Origin: Pseudomonas abyssi
GTDB taxonomy: Bacteria > Pseudomonadota > Gammaproteobacteria > Pseudomonadales > Pseudomonadaceae
Length of the DNA stretch: 64,000 bases
Assembly (NCBI RefSeq): GCF_002307495.1
Contig: NZ_NTMR01000005.1
Coordinates: 1 to 64,000 of the forward strand
Reading direction: 5' to 3'
How positions within the stretch are numbered: the first letter of the stretch is position 1; every line of letters starts with the position of its first letter. The notes under the pieces are model-generated. The model saw only the letters and a program-made list of their open reading frames with translations. It made no database searches and was not told where the DNA came from. Positions 18,332 to 26,801 of this stretch are shown here, one piece after another. A program made the position numbers and the translations under genes.

Positions 18332-18495
18332 CGCGCTACCAATGCCCGGAATGTGGCTATGAATATGACGAGGCAGCGGGTGATCCGCATCAGGGGTATC
18401 CGGCGGGTACGGCCTGGGACAGCCTGCCCGAGACCTTTACTTGTCCGGACTGCGCTGTGCGCTACAAGGAAGACTTTCGCGCCCTTGAGGAGTGA
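18328..18495 (+). CDS. Rubredoxin paired with AlkB
   Basis: A 55-residue iron-sulfur electron carrier with the two Cys knuckles CPECGYEYD (residues 6-14) and CPDCAVRYKEDF (39-50), and the PAGTAWDSLPETF loop between them. The Ala in CPDCA replaces the usual Gly of CPxCG, and the AVRYKED tail is closest to AlkG2-type rubredoxins that can pass electrons to AlkB. It starts inside the alkB stop codon. No rubredoxin reductase gene is nearby, so the reductase must be elsewhere. Confidence 0.93.
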   Translation: MTRYQCPECGYEYDEAAGDPHQGYPAGTAWDSLPETFTCPDCAVRYKEDFRALEE

Positions 18496-18507
18496 GGCCG
18501 TGGCCGC

Positions 18508-20376
18508 TTATAGCGGCCACACCCACAGCAGCATGGGGATGCTGATGGTGACCACCAGCAGCTCCATGGGTAGCCCCAGGCGCCAGTAGTCGCCAAAGCG
18601 GAAGCCGCCCGGGCCAAGAATCAGGGTGTTGTTCTGGTGCCCGATGGGGGTCAGGAAGGCGCAGGAGGCGCCAATGGCCACGGCCATCAGGAAGCTGTCG
18701 GGATTCACGCCGAGCTGGCTGGCGACGCTCAGGGCAATCGGACACATGACGGCTGCGGTCGCGGCGTTGTTCATGAAGTCTGACAGGGTCATGGTCACCA
18801 CCAGCATCAGGGTCAGGGCTATGATCGGGCTGCCCTGGGCGACATGTTCCAGCAGAGTGCGGGCCAGCACATCGGCAGCGCCCGTATCGCCCATGGCAGC
18901 GGCCAGCGGCATCAGCGCGCCGAGCAGCACGATGATCGGCCAGTCGATGGCTTCATACAGGCGCCGCAACGGAATCACCCGGGTCAGCATGTAGCCCAGT
19001 ACGCCGGCGGTGAAGGCGACGGCCGCCGGCAGAATGCCGAATGCGGCCAGGCCCACCGAGCCGAGCATGATCAGTACCGCTGTCAGCGCCAGACGGCGGT
19101 CCGGGATGAGGATGCTGCGCGGGGCCAGTGGGGCGCAGCCGTATTCGCTGGCAAAGCCGGCGATGGCCTCCGGATCGCCTTGCAGTAACAGAACGTCACC
19201 GGCCTCGACCTCGGTCCAGCGCAGGCGGCGGATAGAACGATGCCCCTGGCGCGAGATGGCCAGCAGGTTGATGCCGAAGCGGGTACGCAGGGCAATGTCC
19301 GAAGCACTGCGGCCGAGGATGTCGGCGCCGGGCTGGACGACCATTTCCTGCAACACGATCTCGTCGCTGTGGCGTACCGGTGGCGTCTGTTCTTCTGCGC
19401 CTTTCTCGCTGTTCGGCGTCGTCTCGCCGGCAGGCTCGTCGCTGTCTTCGTTTTCCTTTTCTTTGTCTTTCTCGGCGTTGCCGGGCGGCACGGCCTCTTC
19501 CAGCTTCAAGCCCAGGCGTGTCAGCGACGCGCCCAATGCCTCCGGGTCGGATTCGATGACCAGAATATCGCCGGCGCGCAGGATGCGGCTGGACAGCGGT
19601 GCGATCACGCGAAAGTCGTTGCGCACCATGCCGACAATCTGCGCATCGCCGTCATCCAGCAGCTGCTCCACCTCGCGCAGGGGCTTGCCATCGATCTTGC
19701 TGTCGGCATCAATGTGTACCTCGGTGAGGTAGGTGCCGGTGTCAAAACTACCTGCCTCGGGTTGCGGGCGGTGGGGCACCAGCCAGCGGCTCGCCAGCAC
19801 GGCCAGCAGCACGCCGCCCAGCGCGACCGCCAGGCCCACCGGCGTGAAGTCGAACATGCTGTAGGCGCCGAGTTCGGTCTGTGCGCGAAAGCCCGATACG
19901 ATCAGGTTGGGCGGCGTGCCGATCAGCGTGGTCATGCCACCCAGAATGGTGCCGAAGGCCAGTGGCATAAGCACGCGCCCGGGGGGCACGCCCTGGCGGT
20001 TGGCCAGCTGCATGGCAATCGGCATCAGCAGCGCCATGGCGCCGACGTTGTTCATGAAGGCGGACAGAGCGGCGCCGAGCAGGGTCAGAAAGCCCAACCC
20101 CAGCAGCACCCCGCCGCGTTGCGGCAGTGCGCGCTGAGCCAGTGCCTCGACGGCGCCGGTGGTCTGCAGGCCTTTGCTGAGGATCAGCACGGCGGCGACG
20201 GTGATGACGGCAGGATGACCAAAGCCGACGAAGGCGTCGGCGGCGGGGGTAAGGCCGGTCACGACGCAGGCCAGCAGCGCGGCCAGGGCAACAATATCGT
20301 GCCGCCAGCGGCCCCAGAGGAAGAGGGCAATGGTGCAGGCGAGGATGAGCAGAATAAGCTGCTGGCTGGCGTCCAT
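18508..20376 (-). CDS. SLC13-type permease with two TrkA_C domains
   Basis: A 622-residue inner-membrane transporter of the citrate/sodium symporter (DASS/CitT-like) group. Membrane segments occupy about residues 5-205 and 425-620, each half with the motif region SxFMNN (ALSAFMNNVGAMAL and LSDFMNNAATAAV) and the substrate-loop TPPNLI or TPIGHQNN. Between the halves are two cytoplasmic TrkA_C (RCK-C) domains (about 210-295 and 340-420). They are joined by an unusual 40-residue Glu/Lys/Asp linker. Such proteins carry sulfate, dicarboxylates or other anions; the substrate is unknown. It is convergent with rubredoxin. Confidence 0.85.
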   Translation of the reverse strand: MDASQQLILLILACTIALFLWGRWRHDIVALAALLACVVTGLTPAADAFVGFGHPAVITVAAVLILSKGLQTTGAVEALAQRALPQRGGVLLGLGFLTLLGAALSAFMNNVGAMALLMPIAMQLANRQGVPPGRVLMPLAFGTILGGMTTLIGTPPNLIVSGFRAQTELGAYSMFDFTPVGLAVALGGVLLAVLASRWLVPHRPQPEAGSFDTGTYLTEVHIDADSKIDGKPLREVEQLLDDGDAQIVGMVRNDFRVIAPLSSRILRAGDILVIESDPEALGASLTRLGLKLEEAVPPGNAEKDKEKENEDSDEPAGETTPNSEKGAEEQTPPVRHSDEIVLQEMVVQPGADILGRSASDIALRTRFGINLLAISRQGHRSIRRLRWTEVEAGDVLLLQGDPEAIAGFASEYGCAPLAPRSILIPDRRLALTAVLIMLGSVGLAAFGILPAAVAFTAGVLGYMLTRVIPLRRLYEAIDWPIIVLLGALMPLAAAMGDTGAADVLARTLLEHVAQGSPIIALTLMLVVTMTLSDFMNNAATAAVMCPIALSVASQLGVNPDSFLMAVAIGASCAFLTPIGHQNNTLILGPGGFRFGDYWRLGLPMELLVVTISIPMLLWVWPL

Positions 20377-20456
20377 GATGTACTGCTCCGGTTGGCCCTG
20401 CGAGCCTGTGGCGCTCAGCCGGGGCTGGTCGCGCTAAGGGCCGGTTGAGGCCTGGG

Positions 20457-21836
20457 TTAAATCAGGCGCACCTTGAAGCGCCTTCCCTTGATCTTGCCAT
20501 CACTCAAGCGTTGCAGTGCCTGCTTGGCCTGCTCGCGGCGGATGGCTACCAGCGCCTGAAAGTCGCTGATGCTGATCTTGCCGATGGCATCGCCTGGCAG
20601 GCCGGCATCGCCGGTCAGGGCGCCCAGCAGGTCGCCGGGGCGCAGCTTGTCCTTGCGTCCACCGGCGACGGCCAAGGTGCGCATCGGCGCGATCAGCGGT
20701 CGCTCGGGCCGTTCCGGCAACTGCTCTATCTCGCCCCACTGCAGCGGACCCTGATGATTCTCTTCGATTGGCCGCAAGCGTTTGAGTTCCCGCGGGGCAA
20801 CCAGGCTGAGGGCCAGGCCAGGCTGACCGGCGCGGCCGCTGCGACCGATGCGATGGGTGTGCGCGGCAGGATCCGCGGCGAGTTCGACATTGATGACCGC
20901 CGCAACACCGGCGATATCGATGCCGCGCGCGGCCACGTCGGTGGCGGTCAGCACGCTACAGCTCTGGTTGGCAAACAGGGCCAGTACCTGGTCGCGCTCG
21001 CGCTGCTCCATATCACCATGCAGGGCCAGGGCACTGATGCCTTCGGCGCCGAGGTAGTCGGCCAACTCCTGGCATTGCTGACGGGTGTGGCAGAAGGCGA
21101 TGCAGGGCTGAGGACGGTTGGCGGCCAGCAGGCGCAGCACCGACGCGAAGCGCTGCTCGGCCTCGATCTCGTAGAAGCGCTGCTCGATCGGACTGTCGGC
21201 GCTTGCGCGTTCTACCTTGACCTGCGCCGGGTCGCGCAGCAGGTCGCCGGTCAACTGGGCCAGACTCGGAGGGTAGGTAGCGGAGAACAGCAGCGTCTGG
21301 CGCCGGGCTGGCGTATGGCCGACGATCTCGCGGATGGCATCGACAAAGCCCATGTCGAGCATGCGGTCCGCTTCATCCAGCACCAGGCAGTTCAGGCTGT
21401 CGAGCTGCAGGGTGCCGCGATTGAGGTGGTCTTGTACCCGGCCGGGGGTGCCGACAATGACGTGGGCGCCCTGTTCCAGCGAGGCCGCCTGCGGGCCGAA
21501 GGGGACCCCGCCGCTGAGGGTAACGATTTTGATGTTGCCCATACCGCGTGCCAGCTTGCGCAGTTCCTCGGTGATCTGGCCTGCCAGCTCACGTGTCGGG
21601 CTCAGCACCAGCGACTGGCAGCCAAAAAAGCGCGGGTTGAGTGGTGCCAGCAGGCCCAGACCAAAGGCAGCGGTCTTGCCACTGCCGGTCGGTGCCTGGG
21701 CGATGAGGTCGCGGCCCGCCAGAATCAGCGGCAACGCGCTGGCTTGAATCTCGGTGGTGTGTTCATAGCCGAGCTGCGCAAGTGACTGCAGCAGTGGAGC
21801 GGGCAAAGAGAGAGAGCTGAAGGGGACTTGAGTCAC
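20457..21836 (-). CDS. dbpA: ATP-dependent RNA helicase DbpA
   Basis: DEAD-box helicase that acts in 50S ribosome assembly, targeted to 23S rRNA hairpin 92 by its C-terminal RRM-like domain. The 459-residue length equals the E. coli protein (457). Motifs: APTGSGKT at 48-55, [38 protein letters not shown], and the C-terminal DbpA RNA-binding domain (about 385-459, ending GRRFKVRLI). The last domain is what distinguishes it from the RhlE protein at the start of the window. The permease gene lies 80 bases downstream on the same strand. Confidence 0.94.
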   Translation of the reverse strand: MTQVPFSSLSLPAPLLQSLAQLGYEHTTEIQASALPLILAGRDLIAQAPTGSGKTAAFGLGLLAPLNPRFFGCQSLVLSPTRELAGQITEELRKLARGMGNIKIVTLSGGVPFGPQAASLEQGAHVIVGTPGRVQDHLNRGTLQLDSLNCLVLDEADRMLDMGFVDAIREIVGHTPARRQTLLFSATYPPSLAQLTGDLLRDPAQVKVERASADSPIEQRFYEIEAEQRFASVLRLLAANRPQPCIAFCHTRQQCQELADYLGAEGISALALHGDMEQRERDQVLALFANQSCSVLTATDVAARGIDIAGVAAVINVELAADPAAHTHRIGRSGRAGQPGLALSLVAPRELKRLRPIEENHQGPLQWGEIEQLPERPERPLIAPMRTLAVAGGRKDKLRPGDLLGALTGDAGLPGDAIGKISISDFQALVAIRREQAKQALQRLSDGKIKGRRFKVRLI

Positions 21837-22233
21837 GGGTGCCGGAGCCTGATCTGCGCAAAGAGGGTGTGCAGTGTATCAGAGCGCCCGCACGGCGGCT
21901 GGCGTCAGCGACGGATGCGCGTTTTGCGAAAACCTCCGTGGCTGACAAACGAGCCGGTATCGCCGGTTATCCAGAAGCGCGTGGCGCGATAAAACGCCTG
22001 GGGCATGCTGGTGTGGTAGCTGCGGGTTTTACGATATGCCCAGAGCCATCCTCGTTTGCGCTCTTCCATAGTTACTGCCTTGTCCTGAGGTCTGAAATTT
22101 ATCGTCAAAAAAGCCGCTCTTTTGTGGGGGGCTTCTGTCTTTTGTCGTTTTTTTGACTGCTTATGGGCGTAGCATATCGCGAATTCGTGTTCTGTGAAAC
22201 GTGTCCCAACTGACCGAGCATGTGTGAAAAGGT
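21837..22233. other. 397-bp gap between dbpA and a diguanylate cyclase gene
   Basis: Apart from a possible 54-codon ORF at 21905-22069 this gap has no recognisable gene. The part from about 22090 to 22160 is AT-rich for this genome and contains several T runs (CTTTTGT, CTTTTGTCG, TTTTTTT) after a short AAGCC/GGCTT pairing. Those could end a transcript on the plus strand, but no forward gene precedes them. A minus-strand TACACT near 21872-21877 is a candidate -10 box for dbpA. Confidence 0.5.
21905..22069 (-). CDS. Possible small basic protein (orphan ORF)
   Basis: A 54-codon ORF starting MEERKRGWLWAYRKTR. The product is strongly basic with several aromatic residues, and the codon third positions are mixed but not unlike neighbours. 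AAGG lies about eight bases before the ATG at 22069; a longer form would begin at 22108. I do not recognise a family. It sits alone between dbpA and the PAS-GGDEF gene on the same strand. It may equally be chance coding potential. Confidence 0.4.
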   Translation of the reverse strand: MEERKRGWLWAYRKTRSYHTSMPQAFYRATRFWITGDTGSFVSHGGFRKTRIRR

Positions 22234-23187
22234 TCAGCGGGACAGTGTCACCTGATTGCGCCCGCCTTCCTTGGACTGGTACAGCGCCTTATCCGCGCGC
22301 TCCAGTAGCGTCAGGTAGCCAGCCATATCATCGGTCAGGGTGGCTACCCCCAGGCTGATGGTGAAGGTCAGCGGGCTACCCTGATAGTCCAGTTGCTGGC
22401 GCTCAATACTGCTGCGCAGGCGCTCGGCAAACTGCGCTGCCCCATCCAGGGTGGTGCCGGGCAGCAGCACCACGAACTCCTCACCGCCGTAGCGTCCGGC
22501 AAAATCGGTTTCACGAACCAGTTGCGAGGTGATGCGCGCTGTTTCGCGGATCACCTCGTCCCCGGTCTGGTGGCCATAGGTGTCGTTGACCCGTTTGAAA
22601 TGGTCGATATCAAAGATCACCAGGCTGACCGGATTGTCGTAACGCTGATGGCGCGCAAATTCGCGTTCCAGGCAGGATTCCCAGTACCGGCGATTGAGCA
22701 GGCCGGTCAGGCCATCACGCAGGGCCAGTTCCTGGAGCTTAGTATTGGCTGATTCCAGTTGCCGTTTGTTTACAGCGACACCGGTCACATCATAAATAAT
22801 CAAACAGACATGGTCCGTTTTGCCGGTGCTGCTGCGCAGGGGCAGGATGGTGACGTTCTGGTACATCTCGTCAGCCATGCCGGTGATTGGCTGGTAGCTT
22901 TTGAAGTGTACGAGATTGGGCCGTTGCTCCCAGATGGTGAACGCGCGGGTGCCCAGCATTACGGCCGTTTCGACCTTGTGGGTAAACCAGCCCTGGTCAA
23001 TTTCGGGGAACAGCGCAAACAGCGACTGCCGGGCGGCCTTGTCGGCACCGACCCCGGAGTGGTTTTCCATAAAGCTGTTCCAGACCTCGACATTGTAGTC
23101 GCGGTCCATGACCACGACGCCGACATCAATGCTCTGCACGATGTCGAGCAACCAGTGGAGTTCGTTGATATCGATGTGTTCGGCCAT
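22234..23187 (-). CDS. PAS-GGDEF diguanylate cyclase
   Basis: A 317-residue cytoplasmic enzyme predicted to make cyclic di-GMP from two GTP. An N-terminal PAS domain (about 10-135, with VGVVVMDRDYNVEVWN) is followed by a coiled linker and a GGDEF domain. The active site is GGEEF at 234-238, and the inhibitory site RETD is at 225-228, five residues before it, so product feedback is expected. No membrane segment. It lies 19 bases downstream of the REC-CheC gene in the same direction, making a two-gene operon that links a phosphorylated receiver to c-di-GMP output. Confidence 0.92.
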   Translation of the reverse strand: MAEHIDINELHWLLDIVQSIDVGVVVMDRDYNVEVWNSFMENHSGVGADKAARQSLFALFPEIDQGWFTHKVETAVMLGTRAFTIWEQRPNLVHFKSYQPITGMADEMYQNVTILPLRSSTGKTDHVCLIIYDVTGVAVNKRQLESANTKLQELALRDGLTGLLNRRYWESCLEREFARHQRYDNPVSLVIFDIDHFKRVNDTYGHQTGDEVIRETARITSQLVRETDFAGRYGGEEFVVLLPGTTLDGAAQFAERLRSSIERQQLDYQGSPLTFTISLGVATLTDDMAGYLTLLERADKALYQSKEGGRNQVTLSR

Positions 23188-23206
23188 CTGTAGGGTCCGG
23201 TTGTGC

Positions 23207-24211
23207 TCAGTCGATCAGGTAATCGAGCCGCTCCCGCAACTTGGGCACCGAGTCCTCGGTAAACAGCAGCAGAAGATCGAAGTGAATGTCGAGGTTTTCC
23301 AGTCCATAGCTGATTTCTACCGCCAGCGTACGCTTCCAGCGTCGTTGGTTGATACGAATCAGGTCCTCGATGGGGCAGTGCTGGCCCAGCACCAGTGGGT
23401 GACCCTGCGACAGGGTGATATTCAACTGCTCGGACAGGCCGTTCAGGCAGGCGCCGATGATGATGCTGGCCAGGTCAAGCTGCATCTCCAGCTGCGCGCT
23501 TTCATCTCGCTGGGTGTTGAGCAGTTTGGCGACATCGTCGATTTCCGAGTCGTGGAATATCAGCAGCGCCTCGCCGGCAATACCGCCGCCGATATAGCCC
23601 TGGCAGATGGCGGACAGGCGCTCGTCACGCTGGGCATCGGCCAGCGCCATGTGCAGTTCGCCTACCTCGAGGATATTGACGTTGGGGATTGGCAGCTTGA
23701 TGAACACCCCAAGCACCCGGCCGAGCAAGTCCGCTGCGCGGCCCATGGCGACATTGGACACTTCGCGGAAGGCATCGCGGAAGGACACGTTGGGCAAGGG
23801 GCGGTAGATGTCGTCCTGTGCAGCAGGCGCTGGCGCCAGCGGCACGTCGACGCCCAGGGAGTTGAGGGCCTCGGCCAGCTGCATCGGATCGGCCGGCTTT
23901 TTCAGAAAGGCACGGGCGCCCAGTGCCTTGGCACGGCGTACCGCTTCCTCCTGGACGTCGCCGGAGACGACAATAACCTCGGCGCTGAGACCTTCCTCGC
24001 GCAGCTGGGTCAGCACGCCAAAGCCGTCCAGCTCTGGCATGGTCAGGTCGAGCAGGACGATCTGGCCATGGCCCTGACGGATCGCCTCCATGCCTTCGAG
24101 GCCGTTGGTCGCCTGGGTGATGCGAAATGGCCAGTTAGCCGGCAGGGCCCGGATCAGCTGCTTCCGAGCCATGTTGGAGTCGTCGCATACGAGCAGTGGG
24201 ATAGCACTCAC
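23207..24211 (-). CDS. Response regulator with CheC-type phosphatase domain
   Basis: A 334-residue fusion. Residues 1-120 are a receiver domain with DD at 10-11, phospho-acceptor Asp55 in LLDLTMPELDG, and conserved Lys near 104 (FLKKP). Residues about 140-330 are a CheC/CheX-like domain. Its first phosphatase motif is intact (Glu150 and Asn153 in FREVSNVAMG). The second keeps Asn (IIIGACLNGLSE) but lacks the Glu three residues earlier. Such proteins dephosphorylate CheY-like partners; the fused receiver may gate that activity. It precedes a PAS-GGDEF gene by 19 bases. Confidence 0.88.
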   Translation of the reverse strand: MSAIPLLVCDDSNMARKQLIRALPANWPFRITQATNGLEGMEAIRQGHGQIVLLDLTMPELDGFGVLTQLREEGLSAEVIVVSGDVQEEAVRRAKALGARAFLKKPADPMQLAEALNSLGVDVPLAPAPAAQDDIYRPLPNVSFRDAFREVSNVAMGRAADLLGRVLGVFIKLPIPNVNILEVGELHMALADAQRDERLSAICQGYIGGGIAGEALLIFHDSEIDDVAKLLNTQRDESAQLEMQLDLASIIIGACLNGLSEQLNITLSQGHPLVLGQHCPIEDLIRINQRRWKRTLAVEISYGLENLDIHFDLLLLFTEDSVPKLRERLDYLID

Positions 24212-24453
24212 GGTGTAGTCCTGGTTGCTAATCGGTGCCGCTGGGCTTCAGTTATCGCGGTGGTGGCCGACAAGGGCACATGGCCAGTAGCCAGCGTGCC
24301 GTCCAAGCATGACAACTTATTGACCTCTTGAGAAGCAATCTTGCAGAAATGTCGGGCCTTTTTCGGAGAAAGGTCGCACATTTCAGGGGGACAGGCAGTG
24401 CTGCCATCTATTCTGGTCCTGGTTGGCTGCTACGCACGTTAATGGGGAAGTCG

Positions 24454-25563
24454 ATGCCAGAACGTCTGGGACAGAGTGAGGAACATCGCCGTTCGGTGCT
24501 GCGCGCGCTGTTGTGGATCACCGTTGCGGCCGGGCTGGTGTTCGCCGCCATCAACTTTTCCCGCGGGCTCTATGCGCTGGCCAGCCTGGAAGTAGCCTAC
24601 GCGCTGTTCGCCGGCGCCCTGCTGCCGATAGTCGGCACCACGCGTCATCTGTGGCGCTGGACGGTGGCTTACCTGGTGCCGTTTTTCTGCATCATGGAGT
24701 TTGCGCTGGTGCTGCCCAACACTTCCTTTACCGTGTTTGCCTGGATTCAGACCATCCCCATTATTTCCTATCTGTTGCTTGGGCGGCGCGGTGGTTTCTG
24801 GATGTCTCTGGTATTTATCAGTCTTGGCGTGGTGGCTTTTAACGTGCGCTATCTGACCGGTGACAGTGCCCTGCTGCAGATGGTTGTGGTCGCCAATGTG
24901 GGCTTCAGCAGTCTGGCAATGATGGTCTTCTCGCATATCTACGAGCGTAGCCGGGTCGATAACGAGCGGCGGCTGATCGAACTGGCCGGTACCGACAGCC
25001 TGACCGGACTGGCCAACCGCATGCGCCTGGCTGAAGAATTTCGGCGCATTCGCAGCCAGGTGGAGCGCAGTGATCAGGATCTGTCGCTGGTGGTCCTGGA
25101 CCTGGACTGGTTCAAGCGGCTGAATGATCGCTTTGGCCATGAGGTGGGCGATTGCGCGCTGCAGCACACGGCGCAGCTGTTGGCAGCACGTTTGCGAGAC
25201 TCGGATCTGCCCTGCCGCATCGGCGGCGAGGAGTTTGCCTTGTTGCTGCCGGGGGCTAGTCTGGCGCAGGCCGCTGAGCTGGCCGACGGGTTGCGCGCCC
25301 AGCTGGCACAGACGCCGCTGCAGGTAGGGCAGGAGCAGGTGGTGATCACCTTCAGCGCCGGCGTTGCCACCTTGGGCGAGGACGGTGACGACCTCAGTGC
25401 CCTGTTGCGCACGGCAGACCGGCGCATGTACGAGGCCAAGCACAGCGGTCGAGATCAGGTTGTTGCCGCCGGCCAGCGCTACCCGCTGGGTGCCGAGCTG
25501 CCGCGGGCCGGGGCGACTGCGCGTGTGGCGGAGGCGGACGATGGCGCGTCGAAGGATGTGTGA
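24454..25563 (+). CDS. Membrane-bound diguanylate cyclase
   Basis: A 369-residue protein. The N-terminal 165 residues contain about five or six membrane segments (for example 18-36, 47-60, 70-88, 95-109, 115-131, 140-160) with no large periplasmic loop, resembling an integral-membrane sensor. The GGDEF domain (about 178-345) has GGEEF at 257-261 and the RxxD inhibitory site RDSD at 248-251. I chose ATG 24454 because GGGGAAG lies just upstream; in-frame ATG 24442 has no ribosome site, and 24328 would add an unlikely tail. It is divergent from the REC-CheC operon across a 242-bp gap and precedes ald by 85 bases. Confidence 0.88.
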   Translation: MPERLGQSEEHRRSVLRALLWITVAAGLVFAAINFSRGLYALASLEVAYALFAGALLPIVGTTRHLWRWTVAYLVPFFCIMEFALVLPNTSFTVFAWIQTIPIISYLLLGRRGGFWMSLVFISLGVVAFNVRYLTGDSALLQMVVVANVGFSSLAMMVFSHIYERSRVDNERRLIELAGTDSLTGLANRMRLAEEFRRIRSQVERSDQDLSLVVLDLDWFKRLNDRFGHEVGDCALQHTAQLLAARLRDSDLPCRIGGEEFALLLPGASLAQAAELADGLRAQLAQTPLQVGQEQVVITFSAGVATLGEDGDDLSALLRTADRRMYEAKHSGRDQVVAAGQRYPLGAELPRAGATARVAEADDGASKDV

Positions 25564-25648
25564 GCGCGTCTGCACCGGGGTTGTGCCGGCCAGAGGCTCT
25601 TCTACACTGGGGGTAGATTCCTGCCGAGCAGTGAGGAGACGAGCAATC

Positions 25649-26779
25649 ATGTACATCGGTGTGCCGACTGAAATAAAGAACCATGAATACCGCGTGGGGC
25701 TGACGCCTGACTCGGTGCGTGAATTGACGGCCCATGGGCACCAGCTGCTGGTGCAATCCGGGGCAGGCAGTGCCATCGGGTTTAGCGATGAGCACTACCG
25801 TGAAGCTGGCGCCCGACTGGTGTCACGCGAGCAGGTCTTCAGCGACAGTGAGCTGGTGGTCAAGGTCAAGGAGCCCCAGGCTGAAGAGCGACGCCTGCTG
25901 CGTCCCGGGCAAACGCTGTTTACCTATCTGCATCTGGCCCCAGACCCCGCACAGACCCGCGACCTGCTGGCCTCTGGTGCAACCTGTATTGCCTACGAAA
26001 CCGTTACCGACGCACAGGGACGGTTGCCGCTGCTGGCGCCGATGTCCGAAGTGGCTGGTCGTATGGCCATTCAGGCTGGTGCCGGCTGTCTGGAGAAGGC
26101 ACGCGGTGGTCGTGGCGTCCTGCTGGGCGGGGTGCCGGGCGTGCCGGCGGGCCGCGTCGTCATCCTGGGTGGCGGTGTGGTGGGCAGCAATGCGCTGGCC
26201 ATGGCGGTGGGCCTGGGCGCGCAGGTTATGGTGCTGGACAAGAGTCTGGATGTGCTGCGTCGGCTGGACGCCCAGTATGGCAATCGCATCGAGACCCGTT
26301 ACGCCACAGCGACGGCGGTGGAGGCGGCGCTGCTGCAGGCCGATCTGGTGATCGGTGCGGTGCTGGTGCCCGGCGCTGCGGCGCCCAAGCTGATCAGCGC
26401 CGAGCTGATTCGCGCGATGCCGGCCGGCAGCGTGCTGGTTGATGTGGCGATTGATCAGGGGGGCTGTGCGCAAACCTCAAAGCCAACTACCCACGCGGAG
26501 CCGACCTATCTGGTTGACGAGGTGGTGCACTACTGCGTGGCCAATATGCCGGGAGGCGTCGCTCGGACCGCGACCCAGGCGTTGAATAATGCAACGCTGC
26601 CCTTTGTGCAGGCGCTGGCCGAGAAAGGTGTGGCGCGAGCGCTGCGCGAGGACGCGCATCTGGCCAATGGCCTCAACGTGAGCCACGGTGCGCTTTGCAA
26701 CGCCGAGGTTGGGGCGGCGCTGGATATGCCGGTGCAGACGCTGGAAGAGGCGCTGGCCACCCTCGGAAGCGCGTCCTGA
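25649..26779 (+). CDS. ald: Alanine dehydrogenase
   Basis: NAD-dependent enzyme catalysing reversible oxidative deamination of L-alanine to pyruvate and ammonia. The 376-residue length and N-terminus [20 protein letters not shown] are typical. Substrate and catalytic region: VKVKEPQ near 72-78 and LFTYLHLA near 92-99; NAD-binding GGGVVGSNA near 173-181; and the [10 protein letters not shown] segment near the C-terminus. GAGGAG lies eight bases before the ATG. It stands alone between a c-di-GMP enzyme and an oppositely oriented acyltransferase gene. Confidence 0.95.
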   Translation: MYIGVPTEIKNHEYRVGLTPDSVRELTAHGHQLLVQSGAGSAIGFSDEHYREAGARLVSREQVFSDSELVVKVKEPQAEERRLLRPGQTLFTYLHLAPDPAQTRDLLASGATCIAYETVTDAQGRLPLLAPMSEVAGRMAIQAGAGCLEKARGGRGVLLGGVPGVPAGRVVILGGGVVGSNALAMAVGLGAQVMVLDKSLDVLRRLDAQYGNRIETRYATATAVEAALLQADLVIGAVLVPGAAAPKLISAELIRAMPAGSVLVDVAIDQGGCAQTSKPTTHAEPTYLVDEVVHYCVANMPGGVARTATQALNNATLPFVQALAEKGVARALREDAHLANGLNVSHGALCNAEVGAALDMPVQTLEEALATLGSAS

Positions 26780-26801
26780 GCAAGGCGCCGGCAGGCGGCG
26801 C

